Below are positions 10,086-19,566 of a stretch of 64,000 nt of DNA, one piece after another; positions within the stretch are counted from its first letter, which is position 1, and each line of letters starts with the position of its first letter. The stretch is from a bacterium. GTDB lineage: Bacteria > Verrucomicrobiota > Verrucomicrobiia > Limisphaerales > UBA11358. The translations under genes and the position numbers were made by a program. The stretch is taken from contig JAKAFL010000008.1 of NCBI GenBank assembly GCA_021817945.1, forward strand, positions 1 through 64,000, written 5' to 3'. The notes below the pieces were generated by a model. The model did no database searches and was not told the origin of the DNA. It saw nothing but the letters and a program-made list of their open reading frames with translations.

Positions 10086-11235
10086 ATGTTTGACATTGTA
10101 AAACCGCAAATTTCCACGGCTTCTGAGAAATTGATCCATTTGCGGAGGTTTCTTTGACGTGGCCCGCTTGAACCAAAGGTTGGCGGAATTGGAGGCACAG
10201 ATGTCTGGGGAGGGTTTCTGGAACAATCAGGAGTCTGCCCAAAAAGTCATCAACGAAAGCAACTCCGTCCGGGGCAAACTGGAACCTTTAACCCGGTTTG
10301 GCAGGCAGATAGAAGATTTGGAGGCGATGCTTGAATTAGCCCAGGCTGAGCCGGAGGCGAACCATGCAGCCTTGGAATCCGAGATGGCCGGGGACACGCG
10401 GCGGCTGCTGACAGATCTGGATGCTTTTGAACTGCGAACCTTTCTCAATGGCCCCCATGATGCCTGTCATTGCATTTTCACCATCAATGCCGGGGCAGGG
10501 GGGACTGAAGCCCAGGACTGGGCGGAAATGTTGTCGCGGATGTACGGACGCTGGTTTGACCATCGAGGATGGAAATGGGAAATCACCGATGCATTGGCCG
10601 GGGATTCTGCGGGATTAAAAAGCGTGACCTTCCGGGTGGAGGGTGAAAATGCCTATGGATTTTGCAAGGCTGAACGGGGAGTTCACCGGCTGGTCCGCAT
10701 TTCGCCGTTTGATTCCAACAAGCGCCGCCACACCAGTTTTTCCAGCGTGGACACCATTGCTGAGCTTAGTGACCTGGTGGAGACGGACATAATCATTCCC
10801 AAAAGCGAGATTCAACGTGACACCTTCCGGTCTGGAGGCAAGGGCGGGCAGAATGTGAACAAGGTGGAAACCGCCGTGCGGCTCACCCACCTGCCTACAG
10901 GCTTGGTGGCAGCCTCGCAGGCCCAGCGCAGCCAGGCACAGAACGAGGCCACCGCCATGCAAATGCTGATCTCGAAACTTTACGCCTTGAAACTGGACCA
11001 GGCCAAAAGCGAGATGGAAAGATTTTACGGAGACAAGGGGAGCATCTCCTGGGGCAACCAGATCCGGAGCTATGTTTTTCAACCTTACCGCATGGTGAAG
11101 GATCTGCGCACCGGGGAGCAAACCAGCGATGTTCAAGCGGTGATGGATGGCGCTTTGGACCCCTTTGTGAATGCATGGCTGCGAGCGGGATGCCCGCTGA
11201 AACGGCTCCAGGGGTTAAAGGATGAGGAAGAATAA
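10086..11235 (+). CDS. prfB: Peptide chain release factor 2 (programmed +1 frameshift)
   Basis: Recognises UGA/UAA stop codons and triggers peptide release. The gene is split into two frames. A 23-codon zero-frame leader starts at ATG 10086 ([10 protein letters not shown]...) and ends at an in-frame TGA at 10155. The main frame continues one base later as [13 protein letters not shown] to the stop at 11235. The product is 382 residues, close to the 365 of E. coli. The stop-codon-recognition motif SPF ([15 protein letters not shown]) and the catalytic GGQ ([18 protein letters not shown]) are present. Starting at the GTG at 10159, as a simple gene finder would, loses the true N-terminus. Confidence 0.96.
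10144..10158 (+). promoter_or_regulatory. RF2 autoregulatory +1 frameshift site
   Basis: GGAGG (10144-10148), TTT, then CTT TGA C (10152-10158). An internal Shine-Dalgarno-like element sits three bases before the CTT slippery codon, and UGA follows. This is the arrangement known for prfB in E. coli (AGGGGG-TAT-CTT-TGA-C). When RF2 is scarce, ribosomes slip +1 and complete the protein. Confidence 0.95.
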
Positions 11236-11289
11236 GGCATTCCAATGTTTGAACCAACCCTGCCAGGCGGGCGCGGGCAATGAGGCTCC

Positions 11290-12102
11290 ATGAACATATT
11301 GGATAAAATTGTTGAACAAAAGCAGCGGGAAGTGCGAGAGTTGCCCGACCGCAGAATTGCGGCGGGTGACTTGCGTGACGCCCTGCTGGAGCGCGGTGAA
11401 AAGCGGGATTTTTTCAAGGCGCTTGCCCGTCCGCGCCGGGGACAAATCGGACTCATTGCAGAAGTCAAAAAGGCCTCGCCCTCCGCCGGGTTGATTTGCG
11501 CCGACTTTGATCCTGCGCGCATTGCGAAAGAATATGAAGCGTCTGGGGCGGATTGCCTCTCGGTTCTGACAGACGGGCCTTTTTTTCAAGGATCCCTTGA
11601 TGACCTGCGCGCGGTTCGCGCGGCAGTGAGCCTTCCCCTGCTCCGCAAGGATTTCATCATTGACGCCCGGCAAATCCTGGAGGCCGTGGAGTGGGGCGCG
11701 GACGCCATTCTTTTGATAGCAGCCATTCTTTCCGACAGCGCCTTGCAGGCATTTCATGCGATGGCAGTGGAGGCGGGCCTGGCGGTTTTAGTGGAGGTGC
11801 ATGACGAAGCGGAACTGGAACGCGCGCAGCGCATTCGACCCCTTCCCTTGTTGCTTGGCATCAACAACCGCAACTTGAAAAATTTCACTGTGGACCTGGG
11901 CACCACGGAAAGGCTCTCGGCAAAGTGGAATCACGACAGCCCCGGATTCAATGGCATTATTGTGGCGGAAAGCGGCATCCATTCCAACGCTGACGTCTCC
12001 CGAATGCACAAATGCGGAGCGGGCGCCATCCTGGTAGGGGAAAGCCTAATGCGGGAGGGCACTGTGAGCTTGAAGGAAAGAATCAGCCGCCTGCTGGGGT
12101 AG
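11290..12102 (+). CDS. trpC: Indole-3-glycerol phosphate synthase
   Basis: Cyclises CdRP to indole-3-glycerol phosphate in tryptophan synthesis. The 270-residue TIM barrel begins with ILDKIVEQKQREVRELPDR. It shows all the usual active-site strands: IAEVKKASPSAG (Glu/Lys), LSVLTDGPFFQGS, LLRKDFIID (Lys), LVEVHDEAELERA (Glu), LGINNRNLKNF (Asn), VAESGI (Glu, Ser) and GAILVGESLM. It is a stand-alone enzyme with no TrpF fusion. It lies 54 bases after prfB with no other trp gene nearby, so the trp genes are dispersed in this genome. Confidence 0.97.
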   Translation: MNILDKIVEQKQREVRELPDRRIAAGDLRDALLERGEKRDFFKALARPRRGQIGLIAEVKKASPSAGLICADFDPARIAKEYEASGADCLSVLTDGPFFQGSLDDLRAVRAAVSLPLLRKDFIIDARQILEAVEWGADAILLIAAILSDSALQAFHAMAVEAGLAVLVEVHDEAELERAQRIRPLPLLLGINNRNLKNFTVDLGTTERLSAKWNHDSPGFNGIIVAESGIHSNADVSRMHKCGAGAILVGESLMREGTVSLKERISRLLG

Positions 12103-12364
12103 GCCTGCAATCTCCCTCGTGTCAGGGAAAGGTTTACAGGTCAATGGATTGTTGCCAACCGAGGTCGGACGGCCAGTTGAAAAAGAACTCAGGAACCGCA
12201 GTATGGGATCAGGGTTGCGGCTGCAAAAGGATGCCCGAGGCTCTCCACAGCGGGCCTGGTCTATCCGGGTCAATTCAAACTGCGGGCGCGCGAATTGGCA
12301 CCGGGCAAAAATCCAAAGCCCCAATTGCTTGCAACAAAAGAATCAAACAGGATTCTGAAAGATT

Positions 12365-13150
12365 TCACGGTGCATAAAGGCTCTTTAACAAAGCCTTGTA
12401 AAATCGCTGGGGGAACTGGGCAGAGGCCGGGTCCTGGAATTCGAATGGGGCGGTATTGGTGGCGAGAGGAATCCAATTGATGAGATTGGTGGATGCCAAA
12501 ACAACATAAGCCGAGCCGACGGTTTTATTCACGCCAAAGCTGAAACCACTCAAGGTTTTGGCGGGGAAAACCAGCGGCGGCTGGGCAACTGGTTGAAGGC
12601 TTGATATCTGGGCATTATACGCCGTCTGCAAAATGACCCGATAAAAGCGCTGGCCATAATAGGATGCGTAGGCATCCGTAAAAACAAATGGGGCAGTGTT
12701 GGTGGCCAACGCAACCCAATTCACCAAATTGGTGGAAGCCAGAACGACATAGGATGCCGAAGCAGTTCCCGCCACTGAAAATTGAAATCCGCCGCCGTTC
12801 CTAACAGGCGCGGAAATGGGAGGATTCAACAGGGGCACAGTGTAGGATATCTCAGGGGAAAAAGCGCTTTCCAAACCGGCTGCATTATAGCTGGTTGCCG
12901 AGAAATAATAAGTTTTGCCCGGGGTGATTCCTGAAATGGAGACATTGGTGGCATTTCCAGCATCAATGGTGGTTGTGTATTGCTGGCTGGCAGCTCCGAA
13001 ATAGACCTTGTATCCCTTGACGTTGATATTGGTGCTCTGAATCCAAGTCACGCTCAGGGAGGTTAGGGCTGTTGCAGGCATGGAGAATAAAATGGAACCT
13101 AAAATGCAGATGAGCAGGCAGAACAAGAACCTTCTGGATTGGTACAACAT
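12365..13150 (-). CDS. Secreted fibronectin type III protein with tandem ASTNL-x-NW repeats
   Basis: Function unknown. From the chosen Met the protein has a signal peptide with a hydrophobic core FLFCLLICILGSILF and cleavage near PATA. One fibronectin type III-like domain follows (WIQSTNINVKGYKVYFG to YTVPLL). Two similar C-terminal units of about 70 residues each contain SYVVLASTNLVNWVALATNTAPF-like segments and end in QRFYRVIL or QRFYKALL. I have seen such VV-x-ASTNL-x-x-W units in many verrucomicrobial secreted proteins, where they sit at C-termini. Longer starts exist upstream (13168, 13225); I chose 13150 because it places a GAGA element just ahead. It is convergent with trpC. Confidence 0.75.
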   Translation of the reverse strand: MLYQSRRFLFCLLICILGSILFSMPATALTSLSVTWIQSTNINVKGYKVYFGAASQQYTTTIDAGNATNVSISGITPGKTYYFSATSYNAAGLESAFSPEISYTVPLLNPPISAPVRNGGGFQFSVAGTASASYVVLASTNLVNWVALATNTAPFVFTDAYASYYGQRFYRVILQTAYNAQISSLQPVAQPPLVFPAKTLSGFSFGVNKTVGSAYVVLASTNLINWIPLATNTAPFEFQDPASAQFPQRFYKALLKSLYAP

Positions 13151-13511
13151 AGTCTCTACAACTGACATGGTCGAACCAACGCAACCTGCGTGCCAAACTG
13201 CGGCAAAACCACCTGATTTGCGCAACTCTCATAAAATGAGCCAAGCCATGAACTTGCGAGAATTAAAATTGTCTTTTTTTTATGCACAACGACATCTCGC
13301 TGCCTAAAGAATGAACATCATCTTTTGATCCAAGATTTCCAGGGGTTTGGCCCAAAAACAGGCCCGTAAAATTATAAACGGTGAACATAGAAATTAGAGG
13401 CCAAGATGCAAGCGTGATGGGCCAACCGGAATAAACTTATTAACATTCGTCTTGGCAACCTGCGATTCCATGGGCTTGCCGGATGGGTCTTTTGACTGAT
13501 ACAATTAAGAG

Positions 13512-14486
13512 ATGCTAGGTGATGTTTCAAAAATGGGGACTCCGAACGTCCGGTCGTTTACAGAGGTTCCCACATGGCACCGCTTAGGAGAGGGTTGGAA
13601 ACCATTGTGGTCGGGGTATGGGAGGGAGGGGTTCAGTTTGGAATGGCATGATTTTTTCACCTCGAAATCCCTGGATATATCTGGAAGTTTTCACCCGGAC
13701 AGCGTGGAGATATGCCTCAACCTGGCAGGTGAAGCTGCGTTTCAACTTGGAAAAGAGCCGCGCAAGCTGAATCCGGGCGCGGCCATGGTTTATGCCCCGG
13801 GCACGCGACAGCTCCAATGCACACGATTGGGAGGGCACCATCAATTTTTGACGATCGAGATTTCCCGAGAATACCTTAAGCGCCGGTTTGAGCGCATGCC
13901 GGAGGGTTTGGAACCCGGCCTGCCGGACCTTTTGGGAAGCCCCCAACGCCAGGCGGGGCTGTTGGGCCAGACGCGCCCCCTGCGCGGGGAGCACCAGAGG
14001 CTGATTCCAGACCTTCAAGCTTCGCCTGTTTCCCTTTCCAGCCGAGGACTCTGGTATGAGGGAAAAATGCTGGGCTTGATGTCCGAATTTTTTTTCAAGG
14101 CGCCTGAATCAGAATTGTTCTGCGAACGGCAGCGCCGTGTGGCCCGTGAGCGGGTGCAAAAGGTCATTTCGCTTTTGGAATCCAATCTTGCTGAGCCGCC
14201 TGATTTGTTGGAGTTGGGCCGCCAGGTCGGCTGCAGCCCGTTTCATTTAAGCCGCACCTTTTCCCAGGAACTGGGCATGACCATTCCCAAGTATTTGCGG
14301 AAACTGCGGATGGAGCGGGCCGGAATGCTCCTTCGAACTGGAAGATTCAATGTGACGGAGGCGGCCATGGAAGTAGGCTACTCGAGCCTTAGTCATTTCA
14401 GCCAGGCATTTTGCCAAACCATGGGGTGTTGTCCGAATTTGTACCCAATGATTCAAGCCAAAACCGACCGCAGGCCCAAACCCTGA
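13512..14486 (+). CDS. AraC-family transcriptional regulator
   Basis: DNA-binding regulator. The N-terminal part (about residues 1-190) is a cupin-like sensor region with conserved-looking LNPGAAMVYAPGTRQLQC. The C-terminal AraC domain (about 210-310) has two helix-turn-helix units: LGRQVGCSPFHLSRTFSQELG, then ITEAAMEVGYSSLSHFSQAF-like residues (VTEAAMEVGYSSLSHFSQAFC). The target and effector cannot be read from the sequence. A TACAAT hexamer at 13500-13505, with TTGCCG 18 bases further upstream, could be its promoter. If so, translation may begin at the second Met (13533). No obvious target operon is adjacent. Confidence 0.88.
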   Translation: MLGDVSKMGTPNVRSFTEVPTWHRLGEGWKPLWSGYGREGFSLEWHDFFTSKSLDISGSFHPDSVEICLNLAGEAAFQLGKEPRKLNPGAAMVYAPGTRQLQCTRLGGHHQFLTIEISREYLKRRFERMPEGLEPGLPDLLGSPQRQAGLLGQTRPLRGEHQRLIPDLQASPVSLSSRGLWYEGKMLGLMSEFFFKAPESELFCERQRRVARERVQKVISLLESNLAEPPDLLELGRQVGCSPFHLSRTFSQELGMTIPKYLRKLRMERAGMLLRTGRFNVTEAAMEVGYSSLSHFSQAFCQTMGCCPNLYPMIQAKTDRRPKP

Positions 14487-14655
14487 AGCCCGCCATATTT
14501 TTTCTTTCAATGCTCTGTCGAACACCAAGGTTAACCGACTGGCAGTCCATTGAACCGGATTTTAAAACAGCCAGCGTCTGCCCAAGACCTTGGATAGGTC
14601 CGTAAAATTCAGGCTGAAATGCCCAGTGACCAGGCTTTTTCCCGGTCTTTCATTC

Positions 14656-15450
14656 TCACTTGCCAAATAATCCGCCCAGGCCCGATTTAATTTTGTCCAC
14701 GGTGCTGTTGATAGCCTTGCCGGACACATTGGTGATATTGGTGGCTGCGTCACCGACTGCTTTGAGGGTGGAGGAGATCACCTCGCTCAAAACCTTTTGG
14801 GTTAATTCGGCTGGGGTGATGCCATCAGGTCCGGTGCCAAGTCCGGTGAGATGAATATCAGGCAATGTCAAATCCAGGGATTTGTTGAGGATTCCAGTCA
14901 ACTGAACATGAACCTTGGCCCCGGAAATGAGGAAATCGTCCACCTCCAATTTAGGCGCGGGTTTGGATGGTGCTTCTGGAGCTGCGTTTGTGGCAGGGGT
15001 GGAAGGAGTCGCTGGAGTGGCGGTCGTTTGGCTTCCCCCGGATGCACCCTTGACGTTGTCCAGGATCTGAGAAAGGTTGTTTTTTCCAAAAGGATTGCCC
15101 TCGAACGTAATTTGCGGGCCAGCCACCACGATGGATTTAACCACGATTTTGGGGCTTAAGAGGGAAGAGGGCGAAATGGTGACAGCGGCTTTATCCATCT
15201 GGATGGCATTGGTGGCCACATAGCCGGAAGGATTTCCCACCGTCAATCCATTGATGCTTGCCGAACCGCCGAGAATTGATAGCCCCACACTGTCCACGGT
15301 GATCGGTGTCTGGGTAATTTTGGGCCCGACGGTTTCGATGCCCAGCTTGATGATGCTGCCCAAGTTGGCGCCCACCAAAACCACTGCCACAAGCAGGACA
15401 ACGATGAAAGCGATTCCTCCGACCAGTAAAATTCGTTTGATTTTTTTCAT
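14656..15450 (-). CDS. Membrane-anchored AsmA-like protein
   Basis: Single-pass, probably periplasmic-facing protein. After a short basic start (MKKIKR) comes one strong membrane helix (ILLVGGIAFIVVLLVAVVLV). A region resembling the N-terminal part of AsmA/DUF748 proteins follows (KITQTPITVDSVGLSILGGSASINGL, then GNPSGY and VVKSIVVAGPQITFEGN). A Pro/Ala/Thr-rich linker, a second beta-rich stretch and an amphipathic Gly/Lys tail complete it. At about 265 residues it is a short version of the family. A GTG start 21 bases upstream is possible. The role is unknown; AsmA-like proteins generally act in envelope lipid transport or biogenesis. Confidence 0.7.
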   Translation of the reverse strand: MKKIKRILLVGGIAFIVVLLVAVVLVGANLGSIIKLGIETVGPKITQTPITVDSVGLSILGGSASINGLTVGNPSGYVATNAIQMDKAAVTISPSSLLSPKIVVKSIVVAGPQITFEGNPFGKNNLSQILDNVKGASGGSQTTATPATPSTPATNAAPEAPSKPAPKLEVDDFLISGAKVHVQLTGILNKSLDLTLPDIHLTGLGTGPDGITPAELTQKVLSEVISSTLKAVGDAATNITNVSGKAINSTVDKIKSGLGGLFGK

Positions 15451-15513
15451 AAACTTTTTTGGTTGATCCACCAGGTTTCCACTCTTTCACCCCAATCCAG
15501 ATGGGATGCCTGT

Positions 15514-15903
15514 TTATTCTTGGGCCAACACCTCTTTTATGCAACTGGAAAAATCCGCCAAATGATAGGGCTTGCAGATGAACCGGTTGGGTCGAACCCG
15601 GGCATCTGCAAACACCTGTTCATCCACAGTGCCACTGACGAGAATGATTTTCTGGTTCGGCCTGATTCGCCGGCATTCGCGGATCAGGTCCATGCCACTC
15701 ATTCGGCCCATTGCGTAATCCGTGATGACAAGGTCGGGCTGGTTGTTGACGAACGCTTGGATCGCGCTTTCCGGATTCAGGAACGTGCGCACCTGGTACC
15801 CCAATGGTTCGAGGGTCAGCAAGGCCAGCTCCAGAATGAGGGGTTCATCGTCCACCACGAAAAGTCTGGGGGGAGTTGACACGTCGGGTTCGGTGCGGCT
15901 CAT
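15514..15903 (-). CDS. Single-domain response regulator (receiver)
   Basis: CheY-like receiver without an output domain, about 129 residues from the chosen Met (an upstream in-frame Met at 15999 would add a tail with no homology). It shows the acidic pair LFVVDDEPLILELA, the phosphoacceptor Asp in PDLVITDYAMGRMSGMDLI, the conserved Ser/Thr in ILVSGT and the Lys in RFICKPYHLADF. No histidine kinase is adjacent, so its partner is encoded elsewhere. It could act in a phosphorelay or regulate a protein partner directly. Confidence 0.9.
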   Translation of the reverse strand: MSRTEPDVSTPPRLFVVDDEPLILELALLTLEPLGYQVRTFLNPESAIQAFVNNQPDLVITDYAMGRMSGMDLIRECRRIRPNQKIILVSGTVDEQVFADARVRPNRFICKPYHLADFSSCIKEVLAQE

Positions 15904-16113
15904 GGTCGGTGGCGGCGTTGCAGTGACGGCTTGCGGCCCCCCAAAGGGAGTCGAAAGGCGGAGCTGAACCTTCAATGAACTACCATAGCACGAAACCACT
16001 CGCTACGGCAAGTCCCAATCTCTGGTGACGAAAAATTCATTGATTCAAAGTCAAGACAGAGGTAGCATTATTTTTGGCGGCAAATTCGCGGCCAAATCCA
16101 TGGACTTTTCCAT

Positions 16114-17502
16114 ATGAACAAAAAGCGCGTGTCAACACCAGGGGCAACAGAATCCAACGGAGTCAAAGCACCGCGCAAGAAGGGCAAGCCATTGCTTGAA
16201 AATGCCCTCACAGTGGCGAAGCGGATATTAAAGCCCAGGAAATCCGCGAAGGCAACCGAGCCGAAAATCACGAAGGCAACCGAGCCGGTCACGGAGGTGG
16301 ACGCATCCACGGTGGTTCGGCGGTCTTACACCAAAAATAAAAAAGAAAGCGTGGAATCCGGTGTGCCCCCGATATTGCTGGAGGGGGATTCCCCGGCTGC
16401 GCTTCCGGCAGGCGGTCCTGGCGAGAAGTTCTCACTGGGCGCCACGCCAGCCACGCAGCGTTTTTCCGGAGGCGAATTGCCGGAGAGTTATGGCACCAAA
16501 AAATTGTTTTTGACTGCGAGGGATCCCCATTGGTTGTACGCGCATTGGGACCTGACACGCCCCCAGCAACTGGAATTGAACAGCGCCTCCACAGACGGAC
16601 ACCTTGTTTTGCGGATTTTTGCCGGCAAGATTGAGGGGCATCCCGCCTATGAAATCCATGTCCATCCGGAATCCCGGCATTGGTTTGCCCATGTGGAAAG
16701 GGCTGGGATTTCGTATGCGGCAGAACTGGGTTATTACTCTGCGCTGGGCAAATGGACAAGAGTGGCGGTTTCGAGCGGCACCGTGACGCCGCCGGATGCG
16801 GTGGCGCTGGAGGATGAGGCGGATTACGCCACAATACCCTTTGAATTTCCTTTTGCGCGGCTGATGCAAATCATTGAGGACGCAGTGCAGGAGAATATTT
16901 CCCTGGCCCAGGCCATAGAGGAATTGCGGCGGGCGGGTCATCCTGACCTCCCCAAATTCACTGCGGCCACGCTGGCTCTTCCGGGACGCCGACCCGCGCC
17001 TGCCTGGACACCGCAGCAGGAACAGGCCTTGGCGGCAGTCATCAACATTGACCAGACCCGCCGCATCTGGATGGGGTCCCTGGAGATCACCGAACTCGTC
17101 CGCCGCCGGGTTTCCCAAGATGTCACCTCCCCCACCCACGCGTTTGGGCAATCCAGCCTTTCCATTTCCACTCCCACCAGCCCCTCGGGTCCCGGCCCTG
17201 CTCCCGCCCGCAATTTCTGGTTCAACGTCAATGCTGAGCTCATCATTTATGGGGCCACTGAGCCGGGAGCGAAAGTGACATTGGGCGGTCACGAGATCAA
17301 ATTGCGATCAGACGGCTCCTTCAGCTACAGGTTTTCATTGCCGGATGGGCAATATCAACTGCCTGCCGTGGCGGTATCACCCCAGGGAGATGATGCCCGC
17401 GCAGCGGATTTGACCTTCAGCCGTGACACACGGTACTTGGGCGACGTGGGAACGCATCCGCAGGACCCCTCGTTGCACCCGCCGTGCCCGGAAAATCTCT
17501 AA
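16114..17502 (+). CDS. DUF4912 domain-containing protein
   Basis: Function unknown. The N-terminal 100 residues are basic and low complexity (Lys/Ala/Thr-rich, including near-repeats of ATEPKITKATEP). The DUF4912 domain spans about residues 125-230 and begins LPESYGTKKLFLTARDPHWLYAHWDLT, with a predicted carbohydrate- or ligand-binding-like beta fold. The C-terminal 100 residues include a second beta-rich segment (NFWFNVNAELIIYGATEPGAKVTLGG to YRFSLPDGQYQLPAVAVSP), which looks like a small Ig-like module. It stands directly before a small membrane protein and a GH57 enzyme on the same strand, so a link to glucan metabolism is possible by context only. Confidence 0.82.
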   Translation: MNKKRVSTPGATESNGVKAPRKKGKPLLENALTVAKRILKPRKSAKATEPKITKATEPVTEVDASTVVRRSYTKNKKESVESGVPPILLEGDSPAALPAGGPGEKFSLGATPATQRFSGGELPESYGTKKLFLTARDPHWLYAHWDLTRPQQLELNSASTDGHLVLRIFAGKIEGHPAYEIHVHPESRHWFAHVERAGISYAAELGYYSALGKWTRVAVSSGTVTPPDAVALEDEADYATIPFEFPFARLMQIIEDAVQENISLAQAIEELRRAGHPDLPKFTAATLALPGRRPAPAWTPQQEQALAAVINIDQTRRIWMGSLEITELVRRRVSQDVTSPTHAFGQSSLSISTPTSPSGPGPAPARNFWFNVNAELIIYGATEPGAKVTLGGHEIKLRSDGSFSYRFSLPDGQYQLPAVAVSPQGDDARAADLTFSRDTRYLGDVGTHPQDPSLHPPCPENL

Positions 17503-17535
17503 GCAGTCATGGATGCGCAAGAACGGGGAGCCTTG

Positions 17536-17739
17536 ATGCTGGTTCGGTTTGTGGCGGTGGCCTTGATCGGGATGTCCGCAGTGGAGACGGGCTTGTATGC
17601 GGTTCTTTGCCGGCAACACCAGACCGCCGTGGAGATCATGCCCTGCGTGATTCGATCCCTGCCTTTGATTGCCGGGGTGTTGATACTCGTGAAATCCCGC
17701 TCTCTGGCCGTCTGGATTTCAGATTTGATGGACCTGTGA
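17536..17739 (+). CDS. Small membrane protein, function unknown
   Basis: A 67-residue protein with two hydrophobic segments (MLVRFVAVALIGMSAVETG and RSLPLIAGVLILVK), probably two membrane helices. The start at 17536 has GGGGAG five bases upstream; an earlier ATG at 17509 lacks a ribosome binding site. It lies 33 bases after the DUF4912 gene and about 160 bases before the GH57 gene on the same strand. I do not recognise a family. Confidence 0.6.
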   Translation: MLVRFVAVALIGMSAVETGLYAVLCRQHQTAVEIMPCVIRSLPLIAGVLILVKSRSLAVWISDLMDL

Positions 17740-17902
17740 GAGAACGCACGCAGGCTTTTCCTCATGGAAAGGCGACTTGTCATTCCGCCCTTATTCATTC
17801 CGGTTGATGTTATTTCGATTGACGCGCCATCTGGCATCATTTCCACTAGGGATGACCGACATGATTTTTCGACAATCCTCCAAAATCCAGGATGAGAACT
17901 GA

Positions 17903-19486
17903 ATGCAAGGCTATCTCTCCATAATCCTGCATGCGCACCTGCCGTTTGTGCGGCACCCGGAACACCCCCGGTTTTTGGAGGAAAGCTGGCTGTTTGAGGC
18001 CATCACGGAGACCTACCTGCCCCTGCTTCACGTTTTGGAAGGCTGGCAAAGGGACCAAGTGGATGCGCACTTGACGCTATCCCTTTCCCCGACCCTCTGT
18101 GCCATGCTGGGGGACGAATTGCTGCGGGGACGTTATGAACGCCATTTGAACGGGTTGGTGGAGCTTGCGGAAAAAGAAATCCACCGGACGCATTGGGACA
18201 GGTCGTATCGCGAACTGGCCTGGATGTATCATCACAAGTTTTGCCTCGCACGGGATACCTGGCGGCGGCACGGTGGAAACCTGATCGTTCCCTTCCGCCA
18301 GATGCAGGAACAAGGCCGGTTGGAAATCATCACCACCGCCGCCACACATGGGCTTTTGCCGTTGATGTCGGGTCATGCGCCGTCCCTCCGGGGTCAAATT
18401 CTGACCGCCCGCGACCATTATTCCGCCTGTTTCGGTCGTGAGCCGCGCGGGATATGGCTGCCGGAATGCGCTTATGTGGAGCAGGTGGAACCCATCCTGC
18501 AAGAAGCCAATATCCGGTGGTTTGTGCTGGACACCCATGGCTTGTTGCACGCTCGCCCCCGGGCAAGGTTTGGAACTTTTGCGCCCATTTTCACCCCCCA
18601 CGGATTGGCGGCATTTGGCCGCGATTTTGATTCTTCGCGCCAGGTGTGGAGCAAACACGAGGGCTACCCGGGGGATCCGCGATACCGCGATTTTTATCGG
18701 GATATTGGGTTTGACCTGGATTTTGATTACGTCCGGGAACATCTGCCCTCGCCGGACAACCGTGGTTTCACGGGAATGAAGTACTACCGGATCACGGGTG
18801 GGGCTGGCCGAAAGGAAATCTACCAACGCGACCACGCCTTGCAGGCGGCGAGCGAGCACGCCTCTCATTTTTTAGGGGAACGGATGGGTCAACTTCGAAA
18901 GTTGGAGGGGATTTTGGACCGGCCCCCCATCATCGTGGCACCCTATGATGCCGAATTATTTGGGCATTGGTGGTATGAAGGGCCGGAATTTCTGGATTTT
19001 CTGGCGCGCAAAGCCGTTCAAGAGCAACCGGGGCTCAAGTTGGCGACCCCCGGGGAATACCTGCACCGGCACCCGACCAACCAGGTGGCAACTCCTGGAG
19101 CCTCTAGCTGGGGTGAAGAGGGGTATTGGCGGGTTTGGTTGAATGAGACCAACGAATGGATTTATCCGCACCTGCAAATTGCCCAGGACCGGATGAGCCA
19201 ATTGGCAAAAAAGCATGGTGGGCGGAAAAACGTGTCGGACCTTCAAAACCGCGCCTTGAAACAGGCAGCCCGGGAACTTCTTCTTGCCCAGGCCAGCGAC
19301 TGGCCTTTTATCCTGCGTGCTGGCACATGCCCGGAGTATGCGCGACGCCGGGTAAAAGACCACCTGTTGAGATTCATTGCCTTGCACGAACAACTATCCC
19401 TGACCCAACTGGATGAGGCCTGGCTCTCCGGGATTGAATCACGCGACAACCTGTTTCCCGACGTGGATTGGCGCTATTGGCAATGA
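17903..19486 (+). CDS. GH57 family 1,4-alpha-glucan branching enzyme (DUF1957 type)
   Basis: Predicted glycogen-branching enzyme that forms alpha-1,6 links. The 527-residue protein starts LSIILHAHLPFVRHPEHP, the GH57 N-terminal signature. The nucleophile Glu is in GIWLPECAYVEQVEPILQ near residue 190 and the acid Asp in VAPYDAELFGHWWYEGPEFL near residue 350. A C-terminal DUF1957 helical domain holds YPHLQIAQDRM and DWPFILRAGTCPEYARRRV. The length matches the Thermotoga/Thermus GH57 branching enzymes. It follows the DUF4912 and small membrane genes, and the next gene begins only after a secretion signal, so it may end its transcription unit. Confidence 0.93.
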   Translation: MQGYLSIILHAHLPFVRHPEHPRFLEESWLFEAITETYLPLLHVLEGWQRDQVDAHLTLSLSPTLCAMLGDELLRGRYERHLNGLVELAEKEIHRTHWDRSYRELAWMYHHKFCLARDTWRRHGGNLIVPFRQMQEQGRLEIITTAATHGLLPLMSGHAPSLRGQILTARDHYSACFGREPRGIWLPECAYVEQVEPILQEANIRWFVLDTHGLLHARPRARFGTFAPIFTPHGLAAFGRDFDSSRQVWSKHEGYPGDPRYRDFYRDIGFDLDFDYVREHLPSPDNRGFTGMKYYRITGGAGRKEIYQRDHALQAASEHASHFLGERMGQLRKLEGILDRPPIIVAPYDAELFGHWWYEGPEFLDFLARKAVQEQPGLKLATPGEYLHRHPTNQVATPGASSWGEEGYWRVWLNETNEWIYPHLQIAQDRMSQLAKKHGGRKNVSDLQNRALKQAARELLLAQASDWPFILRAGTCPEYARRRVKDHLLRFIALHEQLSLTQLDEAWLSGIESRDNLFPDVDWRYWQ

Positions 19487-19566
19487 TTCCGGGCCAGGCC
19501 GCGTTATTATTTGCTGTTGCCAAGAATGGGATGGCGGCTAACCTGTTATGCAGCTCACAAAATTAT

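Noticed and set aside
10159..11235. prfB starting at GTG 10159
   Set aside because: The upstream 23-codon leader with CTT-TGA-C and the internal Shine-Dalgarno element shows the conventional frameshifted start at 10086.
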